Part shown: positions 37,141 through 49,138 of the stretch, one piece after another
How the letters are laid out: every line of letters starts with the position of its first letter
Numbering within the stretch: the stretch's first letter is position 1
DNA from: Delphinus delphis
Taxonomy: Eukaryota; Chordata; Mammalia; Artiodactyla; Delphinidae
Assembly (NCBI RefSeq): GCF_949987515.2
Contig: NW_027192658.1
Coordinates: forward strand, 2,232,001-2,296,000
Direction of reading: 5' to 3'
Length of the DNA: 64,000 bases
Program-made: the position numbers and the translations under genes
The notes under the pieces: generated by a model
What the model was told of the DNA's origin: nothing
Database searches by the model: none
What the model saw: only the letters and a program-made list of their open reading frames with translations

Positions 37141-37510
37141 AGAAAAAAGTTTATGAAGAACCTAGGGGCAGGACAGGATTAAGGACACAGACATAGAGAA
37201 AGGACTTGAGGACACGGGGAGGGGGAAGGGTAAGCTGGGACGAAGTGAGAGAGTGCCATGGACATATATACATTACCAAATGTAACATCGATAGCTACTG
37301 GGAAGCAGCCACATAGCACAGGGAGATCAGCTCGGTGCTTTGCGACCACCTAAAGGGGTGGGATGTGGAGGGTGGGAGGGAGATGTAAGAGGGAGGGGAT
37401 ATGGTGATATATGTATATGTATAATTGACTCACTTTGTTATACAGCAGAAACTAACACTCCATTGTAAAGCAATTATACTCCAATAAAGGTGTAAAAGGA
37501 AAATAAAAAA
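37140..37510 (+). other. L1 3' UTR and A-rich tail
   Basis: Contains GGGGAGGGGGAAGGG near 37,217, GATCAGCTCGGTGCTTTG at 37,325, GGTGGGAGGGAG near 37,370, and CCAATAAAG before the tail. It is nearly the same 3' UTR as that of the truncated L1 at 29,765-30,263, so both belong to one subfamily. Confidence 0.85.
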
Positions 37511-38835
37511 GAAAGAAGCCCAGAGATAAACCTACACACCTATGGTCAACTAATCTATGACAAAGTAGGCAAGACTATACAATGGAGAAAAGACAGTGTC
37601 TTCAATCAGTGGTGCTGGGAAAAATGGACAGCTACATGTAAAAGAATGAAATTAGAACACCCCCTAACACCATACACAAAAATAAATTCAAAATGGATTA
37701 GAGACCTTAATGTAAGACCGGACAGTATAAAACTCTTAGAGGAAAACATAGGAAGAATACTCTAACATAAATCACAGCAAGATCTTTTTTGATCCACCTC
37801 CTAGAGTAATGACATAAAAAAGAAAACTAAACAAATGGGACCTAATGAAACGTAAAAGCTTTTGCAAAGCAATGGAAACTACAAACACAAAAAGACAACC
37901 CTCAGAATGGGAGAATATATTTGCAACTGAATCAATGGACAAAGGATTAATCTCCAATATATATAAACAGCTGATGCAGCTCAATATTAAAAAAACAAAC
38001 AACCCAATACAAAAATGGGCAGAAGATCTAAATAGACATTTCTTCCAAAAAGATGTAGAGATGGCCAAGGAGCACATGAAAAGCTGCTCTACATCACTAA
38101 TTATTAGAGAAATGCAAATCAAAACTACAATGAGGTATCACCTCACACCTGTTAGAATGGGCATCATCAGAAAATCTACAAACAACAAATGCTGGAGAGG
38201 GTGTGGAGAAAAGGAACCCTCTTCCACGATTGGTGGGAATGTAAATTGATAGTCACTATGGAGAACAGTATGGAGGTTCCTTAAAAAACTAAAAATAGAA
38301 TTACCATATGATCCAGCAACCCACTACTGTGCATATACCCAGAGAAAACCATAAATCAAAAACACACTTTCACCACAATGTTCATTGCAGCACTATTTAC
38401 AATAGCCAGGTAATGGAAGCAACCTAAATGCCCACAGACAGACGAATGGATAAAGATGTGGTACATATATAAAATGGACTATTAGCCATAAAAAGGAATG
38501 AAATTGGGTCATTTGTAGAGACGTCGATGGATCTAGAGACTGTCATACAGAGTGAAGTAAGTCAGAGAGAGAAAAACAAATATTGTATATTAACGCATAT
38601 ATGTGGAACCTAGAAAAATGGTACAGATGAACCGGTTTGAAGGGCAGAAATAGAGACACAGATGTAGAGAACAAATGTATGGACACAAAGAGGGGAAAGC
38701 CATGGGGGGGGTGGCGGTGGGAGGAGTTGGGAGATTGGGATTGACATGTATACATTTATATGTATAAAATAGATAACTAATAAGAACCTGCTGTATAAAA
38801 ATAAATAAAATAAGATGAAAAATAAAATTTTTTAA
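37511..38835 (+). mobile_element. Second L1 fragment (ORF2 C-terminus and a different 3' UTR)
   Basis: Starts at AAGCCCAGAGATAAACC, colinear with 36,026 of the upstream L1, and runs through the ORF2 C-terminus. A 134-codon open piece remains at 37,845-38,249 ([18 protein letters not shown]). The 3' UTR (about 38,590-38,820) differs from that of the first L1: GAACCGGTTTGAAGGGCAG, then GTATAAAATAGATAACTAAT and an AAATAAATAAAATAAG tail. So it is a separate, probably older insertion joined tail-to-body with the first. No target-site duplication found. Confidence 0.88.
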
Positions 38836-40199
38836 AAAACGGAAAAAAGTTATTCCTTTCACATACATGTATTTATATGAATGAATTATTTCCATGCTTA
38901 CATCCATAAGTACAAAAAAGAGGAATAAAACCTACCTTGAAACAAAAAAGAAAAAAACAAAACAGAACCCACCAGTTATACAGATGAAAACCCTATCAGG
39001 GCACTTGCTTCAGTGGTAGACAATTCTGAAGTTGGTCAGAGGTGGGGAATCATCTCGCATGCAGCCAGCAGCCCCCCCGCAAGGAGTGTCCTCATTACAA
39101 GCCTGGGGGACCGTGCCGAGGCATCTGTGAGTAAACGTGAGATGAGCCCCAGGCCAGCTGCTGCTGAACTGTTCCCAACCTTCCCAGGTAAAACACCTGA
39201 ATATGTACAAGGACTTGAAAGCCTAGAGGAAGGGCCATGGAGCCACACGAGTGACAGCATGTCAGCCGACTTGGTGCCTGCAGGCCAGCCAGTATGGTAC
39301 TGGCCCTGGGTGCTCTTCTGGAAGATTTCCATTTCCCTGCCTGAGATACCCGTCCTGTCCCTGCCCCCACTGCTTTTTTTCTTCCTCACCTCTGCCCAGG
39401 GAGAAATTCCAGCAGCAGGTATGGGTGACACATCCTCTTCTTTAGCAGGTGGCAGCCTGGCAACTGCTGCAGAAAGTCCAGCAGAGCCCCACTCACACTG
39501 GGCCACCCACAAAGCTGTGGCCTCTCACTCCCTCCCACCAGCCCAGCCCCGAGACTGCTGACAGGGCAGAGAAAATGGCGTCAGGCACGGCTGCAGGGGC
39601 TCTTGCTGCCTGGAGTGGTATTTATATTGATCTCAACCCAGGCACACCTGGGGAGGGCTGGCCGGCACGGTAAGGCTGCCCAGGTCAGCCAATCATCACC
39701 CCTCAGGGGCTCACAGTTGCAGAAAATGGAACTTGCTGAACCGGCCAGGTCCAAGGAACAGGTGTGGGCTCCTGAGAGTCAAGATAGACAAGGGGCTGCA
39801 GCTTTGGCTTGTTTTCTAATCATTTTATCTGGCCCATGAGTGGGAGACAACTTCAAGAAAACACTCTCCTAATGAGAGGAACCCAGGAGTCAGGGAGAGG
39901 AGGGGTGGGTGGTGGTTGGAGACAGAGGCCTGGTGCCCCGGGTGCAGTGGAAGTCTCTGGAAGACCAGGTGGAGGGAGGCCGTACAGAGTGATGCCCAGG
40001 GTCACAGACCTGTCGCAGCTGCTGTTTGTTAGTTCAAGTCCTGCTCTGAGGTGCTCTGTGTCAGCTCTGAGTGACAGGTGAGCTGGGGGTGCTCTGCAAT
40101 GAGGGCTATGTGCATGGTTCCTGTGTGCCCAGCCCTGCCACGGTACCTGCAAGGGTAGCTCTGTATCCGGGGATTGGTCTGACCACGAGAGCCCCATGG
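38836..40199. other. GC-rich segment, no gene recognised
   Basis: About 180 bp of A-rich DNA, then about 1.1 kb clearly richer in G+C than the rest of the right half. An open frame of 182 codons (39,013-39,561, + strand) and one of 158 codons (39,036-39,512, - strand) overlap. Neither resembles a protein family I know, and overlapping opposite frames are typical of chance in GC-rich DNA. It could be the 5' part of the ERV to the right, a processed-gene scrap, or former single-copy DNA. Confidence 0.4.
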
Positions 40200-41260
40200 G
40201 CTGCTGGGGACCTGGTAAAGAATATCAGGACAGTCAGTGAAGCCACCGAGGATATACCTCCAGCTGCTCCTAATTCCTACACCCTGCTGGTCATTCTACC
40301 AACCACCAGGACATGGTATTCTGTATTAGTCTTCAATGATGCCTTCTTTTGTATTCCATTAGTCCCAGAGTCACAAGAAATTTTGGCTTGTGAGTGGCAG
40401 GACTCAACATACAACTAAAACAATACTTCCGGGCCGTCTTGCCCCAAGGGTGCAAAAATTCCCACACCGTCTTTGGGGAAAGCTTAGGTAAAGACCTAAA
40501 AGTTCTACCTCTGGAAAAGGAAACCCTCCTTCAATACGCAGACGACATTCTGATCGCCAGCCCTACTAAGGAGGCCTCTGAACTACCAAGCCAATAAAGG
40601 ATAGAAGTCTTCCAAAAAGAAGATCAAATATCACAGACTGCGGTGACCTGCCTGGGCTTCATTCTCACAGAAGGTCGGAGAAGCCCATCCCAGGAAAGGG
40701 AAGAAACCATTTTCAGCCTTACCCCTTTCTAAAACTAGAAGACAGCTTAGGGGTTCCTGGGGAGGCCAGGGTTTGCTGCTTCTGGATCCCTAACTATAGT
40801 CTACTAGCTGGGCCTCTATATGAAACACTGAAAGGAAAAGATGATGATCCTTTTGAATAGAATCCAGAAGTGGCCTTTCAAGAATGGAAAGAGCAGTCAA
40901 TTCAGACCCTTGCCCTGGAACTCCCTAATTTAGCTAAACCCTTTGACCTTTACATTCCCAGTGAAAGGTGAATCGCCATTGGAGAATTAGTGCAAAAACT
41001 GGGACCACTTGAAATGGAACAATGCAAGAATGCCATCCAGGTAGGATAAACTACGGTCACCAAGGGGCTTGACCCACTGCCACATCTGGCCAAGATACTG
41101 GCGGTAACTAAAAACCTGGAAATCAGCAGCCCAAAAGGCCACCTCCCTCCTAAGGGAAAAGGACACCACGTGGTGATCCTAACCACCAACCATGCCCTGA
41201 AGTTGCAGGGTTCGCTCCGTTGGCACACCGACCTCGAGTGAGGAGGCCTTCCAACTCCAA
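40200..41260 (+). pseudogene. ERV pol remnant, gammaretrovirus-like (class I)
   Basis: A broken pol of an endogenous retrovirus. The reverse-transcriptase part spans about 40,206-40,597 in two frames, with a frameshift near 40,400. The first piece holds the DAFFC-type motif near 40,340; the second has LPQGCKNS near 40,440 and the catalytic YADD at 40,535-40,546. Downstream, a CLGFIL stretch near 40,650 fits the thumb and connection region, and ALELPNL near 40,915 fits the start of RNase H; several stops intervene. VILTTNHALK near 41,178 suggests the far C-terminus of integrase, so most of RNase H and integrase has been lost. No gag was found. Clearly non-functional. Confidence 0.8.
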
Positions 41261-41289
41261 CATCCAGAGAGATAACCGGGGGCAACAGG

Positions 41290-41700
41290 GCACCATGACG
41301 ACTCGTGTGAACATCACTTGACCTGGAGTTTTTCTCATAAAACAACAAGAGTGTGTCCCAAAACAGTAGACTACTGCTTGCAGGACTTACTGCACCCAGA
41401 GGGGAGCTAATAATCTTGGCGGGGGAACCGTATATCACACTGTCACCATAGAAAAGCCTACAGACACCGTGATGATGGTGGCCAATAAGACCGGCTGGAC
41501 TCCTGTTTACTTCAAAAGGCTGTTGACTCAGTGGCCATCATGGTCCTTGATCACCACTGACCCTGGACTGTCTGGGAGTTGAGTGGGCAGGGCTTTGACA
41601 CCTGGTGCTGTTTGTACGTTAATTCAGGGACCTAATTGAAGAAAGCACAGACTACTGGTCAGAGCATCTAGGCTGGCAGAAACGGTCAGCCTAAGGTGGC
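41290..41700 (+). pseudogene. Possible ERV env remnant
   Basis: Position between pol and the LTR-like end, plus a short CCLYVN stretch at 41,606-41,623, resemble the transmembrane subunit of gammaretroviral env. Multiple stops and frame breaks are present and no continuous product exists. It rests on one short motif and on order. Confidence 0.45.
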
Positions 41701-42475
41701 CGAACAAATGTGGGGCGGGGTGAAACCGGCCCCCACAGCGTCTCTGCACATCTCTTTCCTGGACCCTTAAAGGTCATTAGAATCTATAACACTTCCAATG
41801 CTGGTGTTCAGGTGGACGAGCAAGGAGGCAGGGGGCCTGGGGACAATCAACGTCACCTGGAGGCTGCTGGGGAGAAGTTCTGACCCTCGCCCCTGGGTAT
41901 GAGGGCTCCCAACTCAGCACTCAGCAGTTACAGAAGAAGGGTCTGCACCCTCAGCACTCCAAGAATGAGGAACGGGACAAAAGGCAGAGGAGGGGTTTGT
42001 CCCCAGCAAAGCCCATTAAAAATCCCTGGGAGATAAAAATAGAATCTGTGCAATAAAGTCAAGTCTAACTTTTTTATCCTTTGTGCTTTGTCTAATTTCA
42101 CGTACTCCTAGGGTCTCGCATGCAGAGGCTCCACACCCGGCACTTCAGACCAGATTTCCTAGTGCAGAATGGCTGGGTCGACACCTCAGCTCCTGGGGCC
42201 CAGTGCAGACTCCACGATATAGAGCCTGAGCTGCAGCCAATCCAGCCCTTGAAAGCTCTGTCCCCTCCCTTCCAATGACTCTGACAGGATCTCTACACAG
42301 CAGCCCAGCCCACAGCCCACGGGGTAGTGCATGCTCTCACCTCTCCATTCTCTGATCAAAATATAAAGTTTCCTTTGCTTGTGAACCAAACTCAGTGTCG
42401 ATCTGTTGGCCCCAATGACACTGGGCAGGGGGACACTTGTTGGGGTCCACTCTGGAGAATCAGTAACAGAAATTG
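41701..42475 (+). mobile_element. Possible 3' LTR of the ERV
   Basis: Follows the env-like scrap. It holds AATAAA at 42,052-42,057 and a TATAAAG-type site near 42,361 within CAAAATATAAAGTTTCC, followed by the U5-like TGTTGGGGTCCA near 42,440. I found no matching 5' LTR in the window, so the boundaries are guesses. Confidence 0.45.
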
Positions 42476-42795
42476 AGACTATTGTAACCTCAATGAACAG
42501 ATGTGTGAGCCAAACTGTAGTTAACATAGAACAGTGTATAAGGCTCGGGTAAAATAAGATGTTTCTAACACTTCCATTTGATATTTCCATCACTTTATTA
42601 TAAGTAAGTTCAGTGAAAGGGTTTGTCTTATTTGTCAGGTCAATATTAGAGAAACGAAGTGATTTCTTTCCAAGGATGTACATCTAATAATCTTGGTTAA
42701 AGCTTCAATCTTGTTTTAAATGCTTTTCCATTGAAAATGATACCTCTCTTTCAGCTCCCCCATTTCTGAGAAGTATAAAATCTTATAATTTATTA
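42476..42795. other. AT-rich segment, nothing recognised
   Basis: About 320 bp without open frames of note or recognisable repeats. Confidence 0.4.
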
Positions 42796-42976
42796 TTACC
42801 AAAGGGGAAAGGTGGGAGGAGGGATAAATTAACAGTTTGGGATTAACACATACACACTGCTATGTATAAAATAGATCATCAACAAGGAACTACTGTATAG
42901 CACAGGGAACTACACTCAACATTTTGCAATAACCTATAAGGGGAAATAATCTGAAAAAGAATAGATATTTTTGTTG
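42796..42976 (+). mobile_element. L1 3' UTR scrap
   Basis: GATTAACACATACACACTGC, then ATAAAATAGATCATCAACAA and CTACTGTATAGCACAGGGAA are typical L1 3' end sequence. The fragment also aligns by eye with the satellite part that runs from GGGGAAAGGTGAGTTGGGG to the A-rich junction (for example 20,795-21,060), and so links the satellite to L1. Confidence 0.8.
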
Positions 42977-43190
42977 ACATCATCTATCAATGACAGTTAA
43001 AGTGTAACCTAAGAGAAGCAGGTGGTGAGTGCTTCTGACCCTGAAGACTTCAATCATCTAAAGTTTGGACTCTGTCTACTTCCCAAGGCCCTTAATGAAC
43101 ATATGTGTAGCCATAGCTTAAAAAATTCCCCAGTTTGGGTTTCGGGGAGACACTGATTTTGAAAAAGCCCTGGTGTTCTCCTTACATGAA
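42977..43190 (+). mobile_element. LTR-like scrap directly joined to satellite
   Basis: The 43,110-43,186 stretch (TTAAAAAATTCCCCAG, GGGGAGACACTGATTTTG, CCCTGGTGTTCTCCTTAC) has the look of an ERV LTR, and it runs without a gap into satellite spacer sequence. It is not found in the other monomers. Confidence 0.4.
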
Positions 43191-44066
43191 TGGGACTCTT
43201 CCTACTGCTAAAACATGTCTGTCACACCCAGAGGATAGTATACCATCTGATCGGGAAGAGTTTGGAAAAGGCATCTCATCTCCTCATCTCCTGGTGCTCG
43301 GGTTCACCCCTCCAGCGTCTTTACTAACAGTCTCCCCACTTGGAGATGTCAGCACTGTCAACATCCTGTTGCGTACAGTTTGGAATTTGTCCAGAGGATG
43401 AAGCGGAAGGATGAGGAACAATGAGAGACAAGTCCTAGGTGTTCAGACAGGCACATGTCACTCTAATTTCCAATCAGGAAGACGAATTGACCAAAGGCTA
43501 GGGTTGCCCATGGAAACAGTATAGGGCTTGAGGAAATCCTGCTGCTTTGTGGCCAGTTCCCATAAACACAAGTTGAACAATGGAACTCAGGGGCAGTAAA
43601 ATTCACGAAACTGCAGAGTTGAAAATATCCATCACTGAAAAATGTCTTGAGGAAAGTCAGAGAAAAGGACTTGTAAGCAAGGGAGAATGGCAGGAAAGGG
43701 ATTTGAGGAGGTAGAAAGGACTCGCCATTAAGCACAAGAAAAGGAGCTGAACATTGCCAACATTGCAGTTGGCCAAAAAGGGTGTATGCGTTCTTTTCTG
43801 TATATATTCAAGAAAAGGGCATACACTTTTTTAGCCAACCAAACAGGTGGGCACTGGAAATCAATACTACAAAAGATATCACTTCGCATCAGTCAGAAGA
43901 GCCATCCTCATAAAGCGTAAACAACAGAAATGCAGGACAGGGCAACGAGAAGAGGGAGCCCTGTGAGACTTATAGTGGAAATGTATATTGCCAACGGCCA
44001 TTCTGGAGAAGTGTATTGTGTTTACTAAAGCATCTAAAAAATGAGCTACAGAGCATAGGGCACTTG
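43191..44066 (+). repeat. Cetacean-satellite monomer, long type, 5'-partial (block D unit 1)
   Basis: Begins in the spacer at CTTCCTACTGCTAAAAC (43,198), in phase with 44,934 and 46,686. It contains the head block (CATGTCACTCTAATTTCC near 43,455) and a decayed inverted repeat at about 43,769-43,838, with arms GTGTATGC and GCATACAC. It is more divergent than the units to its right. Confidence 0.85.
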
Positions 44067-45810
44067 CACTCATGGGCGTATATCTTGGGAAAAACAAAAA
44101 TCGAGAGGACACAGGCACCCCAATGTTTACCCCCTCTCTGTTTAAAAGATCCTCGACTAGGATATAACTTAAATGTCTCTGGAGGGAAAAAATGGATAGA
44201 GATGTGGTACTTATGTAGAGTGGAATATTACTCAGCCTGGAAATCAATGAAATATGGCCAGTTGTAACAACTCCAGAGGAGTTACGTATGATCATTCTAA
44301 GTGACAGAATTCAAAAAGAAAAAGACACATATCATAAGATATCACTTAAAGGTGGAATCCAAAATAGCTACACATGAAATAAATTACAAAACAAAAACAT
44401 AGTCAAATATGTAGAAAACACGCATAAGGCTGCTAAACGGGAATGGTGGGGAGGGGTGAGGCATCATCCAGGAGGTTGAAATTAGCAAAGATACCATTCC
44501 AAATACCAAACTGATAATCAACAAGGCCTACACGGTAGCTAAAAGAACTACACTCAGCACACTCAAGTCACCGGAAAAGAATATATACGACTGGTAAGAA
44601 TCTGGAAAAGAATTTACTGATGTCTCTCTGTACGTGAATCAAGTGGATGTACAGCAGCAAGAAACAGAGCTTTGAAAATCAGCTGTAACCAATATAGTAA
44701 TAAATTGAAAAAAATAAACGACAGAGAGACAGAGAAAACCTCTTACAACTTTTCCTCAGGGACGGTGATGCAACATGGATTGAACACGTCTAGACCCACA
44801 GCAGGATGAGACATAAGGCTGGAAACTGTTCGCGCTAAGAGAAATGTGAGGTTGGGTGAGGAAATGCACACCCTTTAAAGTAATACTACCTGGTGCCCAT
44901 TCAATGGGTCCCAAATCTGCAGGTTCAAGGGATCTTCCTACAGCTAAAACATGCATGGAAAACCCAGAGGACTGTACACCATGTGATCGGGAGATGTGTC
45001 TAAAATGCAGCTCATTTATCCTCTCCTGGTGCTCCTGTTCACCATTCCAGCCACGTTACTTAGAATCTCCCCACTTGGAGAATCAGCACATTTCAACTTC
45101 TGTTTCACACATTTTGCAAATTGTGAGGAGGATGAACGGGAAGAGGGGGAACCAATGAGAGAATAGTTGTAGGGGTTTGGACGGGCACATATCACTCTAA
45201 TTTCCCATTAAGAATAAGAATTAAAAAAAGGCTCAGCCCACCTCGCTGGAGCCAAAATAGGGCCTGAAGCAATCCTGCGGGTTTGAGGCCAGCTCACAAA
45301 AGAGCAACTTAAAAAATGGAGCTCAGGGTCACTGCAATTCACAAACCTGCAGAGTTATAAATGAAAACTAACGTCCAAAATTATGTTGAGGTAAGGCAAA
45401 GAAGAGGATCTGAATGCAAGACAGAATTGCAAGAAACAGATTTCAAGAGATAGATTGGACTCGTCTTTAAAGCACATGAAAAGCGGCAGAATTTCGACAA
45501 TGATGCAGTTGGCCCAAAAGGGCGTATGCGTTTTTTCCTGATTATATCCAGGAAAAAACGCATATGCACCTTATGGGCAAGGAAACAAGCAAGCAATGCA
45601 AATGTGCACAACAAAGAAGTCTCACTTCCCACCGGTCAAAAGGGCCATCCTAAAAAATTGTAAAAACCAGAAATGCAGGACAGACCATGGAGAACAGGGA
45701 GCCTTTATACGCTGATGGGCAGTGTGTGAACTGCCGAGAGCCACTCTGGAGGAGTGTATGGTGGTTCCTAAATCATCTAAAAAACAGAGCTACAGAGCAT
45801 AGGACACTTC
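44067..45810 (+). repeat. Cetacean-satellite monomer, long type (1,744 bp), block D unit 2
   Basis: Full unit with the 167-bp segment present. The palindrome region at 45,509-45,580 keeps the central GTATGCGTTTTTTCCTGA and its partner but has lost pairing at the outer ends (GGCCCAAAAG against CCTTATGGGC). Confidence 0.88.
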
Positions 45811-47559
45811 CAATCATGGGAGTATATCTAGGGAAGTCTAAAAATCAACAAGACACAAGCACACCACAGTTTAGGGCTACTCTGTTTACAAGAACCTCAA
45901 CTTCAGTACACCTTAAATATCCCAGGAAAGAGAACAATGGATAAAGAAGATGTGGTACTTATGTACAATGGAATATCTCTTCACCATGAAATCAATGTAA
46001 TAAGGCTAGTAGAAGGATAAAGAGTGGATTTAGGTCCGATAATACTACTTGAAATAAGTCAAACAGAAAAAGAAACATATCATAAGATATCACTTATAGA
46101 GGGAGGGTAAATATGGCTGCACAAGAAATGAATTACAGAACAGAACAGTGTCTCACATTTAGAAAACACACTTATGTCAGCTTAAGGGGAAAGGAGAGGT
46201 GGGGTGATGCATAAAACCAGAGTTTGAAATTAGCACAGATACCGTTCAATAAACCAAACAGGTATTAGACAAGATCTACACCTTGCTCAATGAACTGGCC
46301 TCAACACACCCTATACACCGCAGAGAAATATATCTGAGGAATAAGAATCTTAAAACCCATGTATTGATATATCTCCATAAGGGAATCAAGTGTGTGCAGA
46401 GCGGCACAAACACAGCAGTGAAGATGAGCTAAACCCCATTATAGAAATAAATTTTAAAAACAAAACGCAGAAACAATGAAAGAGAGAAAAATTCTTACAA
46501 AATTCGCTCAGGGGCTGTGATGCAACCTGGATTGACCACATATAAACCCACAGCTGGATAAGACATAAGGCTGGACACTTGGGGCTGACAGGATTGGTGA
46601 GCTTTGGTGAGCAACTGCCAAAAGTTTAATGCGATACTTCATGCTACTCATTCCAAGGGTCCCAACACTCCAGGTTGAAGGGAATCTTCCTACAGCTAAA
46701 CCATGCTTGGGAAACCCAGCGACTGGTATACCATATGATCAGGAAAGGTTTCTAAAACACACCTCATTTTTCCTCTCCTGGGGCACGGATCGACATTCCA
46801 GCCGCTTTACTAACAACAACCTCACATGGAGAGTCAATGCCTTTAAGTTCCAGTATCACACAGTCTGCAGATAGTGCGGAGGATGAATGGGTTAGGGGGA
46901 ACCAGTGAGAAACTAATGTAGTGGTTTCAATGGGCACATGTCACTCTAATTTCACATCAGTAAGAAGAATTAACCAAAGGCACAGCAAGGTGTCCCACAA
47001 GAAGAATAGGGCCTGAAGGAATCCTGCGGTTATGAGGCAAGATCACAAAAATAAGAGCTGAAAAATGGAGCTCAGGGCCACTTCAATTCAAAAACGTGCA
47101 GAGTTATAAAGGCCAACAATTTTCAAAAAGGATATTGAGGAAAGGCTATGAAGAGGCATTGAAAGAAAGGCAGAATTGCAGGAAACCGATTTCAGGAGGT
47201 AGACTGGAATTGCATTTAAAGCACAGGAAATGAGGCAGAACGTCGACAATGATGCACTTGGCCAAAAAGGGCGTATGCGTTTTTTCCTGAATATATTCAG
47301 GAAAAAACGCATATGCACTTTTTGTACAACCAAGCAAGCTTGCAAAGGAAATCTGCACTACAATGAAGTCTCACTTCCCACTGGTTAAAAGGGCCATCTG
47401 AAAAAAGTGTAAAATCCAGAAAGGCAGGACTGGCCATGGAGAACTGGGAGCCTTGTTATGCTGATGGGCGGGATGTAAATTGCCAACAGACACTCCGGAG
47501 AAGTGTATGGTGTTTCCTGAAACATCTAAAAAACAAAGCAACAGAGCCTAGGGCACTTC
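45811..47559 (+). repeat. Cetacean-satellite monomer, long type (1,749 bp), last before the length switch
   Basis: Retains the 167-bp segment at 46,419-46,585. Its final 350 bp, including the near-perfect palindrome at 47,258-47,329, is much closer to the short monomers than the rest of the unit is. It therefore looks like a hybrid at the border of the homogenised array. Confidence 0.9.
46419..46585 (+). repeat. 167-bp segment missing from all short monomers
   Basis: Bounded by TGA at 46,419-46,421 and TGA at 46,586-46,588. In short monomers CAGCAGTGA is followed at once by TAGGATTGG. The segment covers the A-rich L1 3' terminus and the first part of the spacer. A three-base shared TGA fits a deletion by short homology. 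Confidence 0.85.
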
Positions 47560-49138
47560 CACTTATGGTCCTATAGCTTAGGGAAATTAAAATAAAAAAG
47601 ACACAGCCACCCCAAAGTTTGGGACAGCTCTGTTTACAAGAACCTCATTTACGGTACAAGTTCAATATCGCAGAAAGTGAAAAATGGATAAAGAAGTTGT
47701 GGTACTTACGTAGAATGCAATATCACTCAACAATGAAATCTATGTCATCAGGCCCGTAGGAGCATAATGAGTGGATTCAGGTATGATGATTCTAACTGAA
47801 ATAAGTCACACAGAAAAAGAAACATCATAAGATATCACTAATACACGGAATGGAAACTTGGCTACACAGGAACTGGATTACAAAACAGAACAGGGTCTCA
47901 AATTTAGAAAACCAACTTATGCTTGCTTAAGGGGAAAGGTGAGTTGGGGTGCTGCATAAAACCAGGGATTGAAATGAGCACAGATAAAGTTCCTTAAGCC
48001 AAATATGGAATGGACAAGAGCTACTCCTTGCTCAACGAAATGGACTCAACACCCCATATTAAGCGCCTAAGAATGTACCTGACTAGTAAGTATCTTAAAA
48101 CCTATGGATTGCTATGTCTCCAAAAGAGAATCAAGCGTGTGTACAGGGGCATAAACGCAGCAGTGATAGGATTGGAGAGGTTCGGTGAGCAAATGAAGAC
48201 CCTTTGAAGTCATATTGCATGGTACCCATTCCACGGGTCTCAACTCTCCAGGTTTAAGGTATTCTTCTTCAGCTAAAACATGCATGTGGAACCCAGAGTA
48301 TGATCAACCGTGTGAACGGGAGATGTGTTCAAATATGTCTCAGTTTTCCTCCCCTGGCACTCGGGTGCAACATTCCACATGCTTTACTAACACTCTCCCC
48401 AATTGGAGAGTCAGCGCCTTTAACCTCCTGTTTGGCCCAGTTTGCAATTTCTGCGGAAGATGAACAGGAATAGGGAGAACCAATGAGAGACTAGCTGGAG
48501 GTGTCTGGACGGGCAAATTTAACTCTCATTTCCCACAAGGAAGAGGAAATAACCAAAGGCTCAGCGTGCCGTGCCGGAACCAGATTAGGGCCTGAAGCCA
48601 TCCTGCGGTGTTGCGGCCAGCTCAAAAGAAAGCGAGTTGAAGAAAAGAGCTCAGGGGCACTGTAATTCACAAACCTGCAGAGTTATAAATGACAGCTATC
48701 ATCCAAAAATATACTGAAGTAAGGCTGCCAAGAGGACTTGAAAGCGGGGCAGAATTGCAGGAAACCGATTTCAGGAGGTAGACTGGAATTGCATTGAAAG
48801 CATAGGAAAAGAGGCAGAACGTCCACAATGATGCACTTGGCCAAAAAGGGCGTATGCGTTTTTTCCTGAATATATTCAGGATAAAACGCATACGCCCTTT
48901 TTGGCCAACCAAGCAAGCTTGCAAAGGAAATCTGCACTACAATGAAGTTTCACTTCCCCCTGGTCAAAAGGGCCATCTGAAAAAAGTGTAAAATCCAGAA
49001 AGGCAGGACAGGCCATGGAGAACCGGGAGCCTTGTTATGCTGATGGGCGGGATGTAAATTGCCAAAAACCACTCGGGAGAAGTGTATGGTGTTTCCTGAA
49101 ACATCTAAAAAACAAAGCAACAGAGCCTAGGGCACTTC
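47560..49138 (+). repeat. Cetacean-satellite monomer, short type (1,579 bp), first of array
   Basis: First unit with the deletion (junction near 48,161). Parts in order: L1-like ORF2 3' end and 3' UTR (to about 48,160), spacer (to about 48,500), head block shared with the 25-31 kb array (about 48,510-48,800), palindrome 48,837-48,908 with one mismatched pair, then L1-like DNA again. Minus-strand open frames of 84-85 codons over the palindrome recur in the array, but they overlap each other in two frames and I do not regard them as genes. Confidence 0.93.

Larger units (their letters stand above)
31600..37510 (+). mobile_element. Nearly full-length, inactivated L1 retrotransposon
   Basis: An autonomous non-LTR retrotransposon in sense orientation: GC-richer 5' UTR (about 31,730-32,365), ORF1 (32,366-33,289), short linker, ORF2 (about 33,353-37,140), 3' UTR with G-rich tract and an AATAAAGG signal near 37,484, then an A-rich tail. 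The left boundary is uncertain by some hundreds of bases and I could not identify target-site duplications. Both ORFs are broken by stops and frameshifts, so it cannot move by itself. Its sequence style and 3' UTR fit cetartiodactyl L1s. Confidence 0.92.

Noticed and set aside
36020..38835. Tandem duplication of one L1 3' half
   Set aside because: The two copies of the ORF2 end are followed by different 3' UTRs, so they are separate L1 insertions.
39013..39561. 182-codon + strand frame in GC-rich DNA
   Set aside because: No recognisable domain, and an overlapping opposite-strand frame of similar length; not enough to call a gene.
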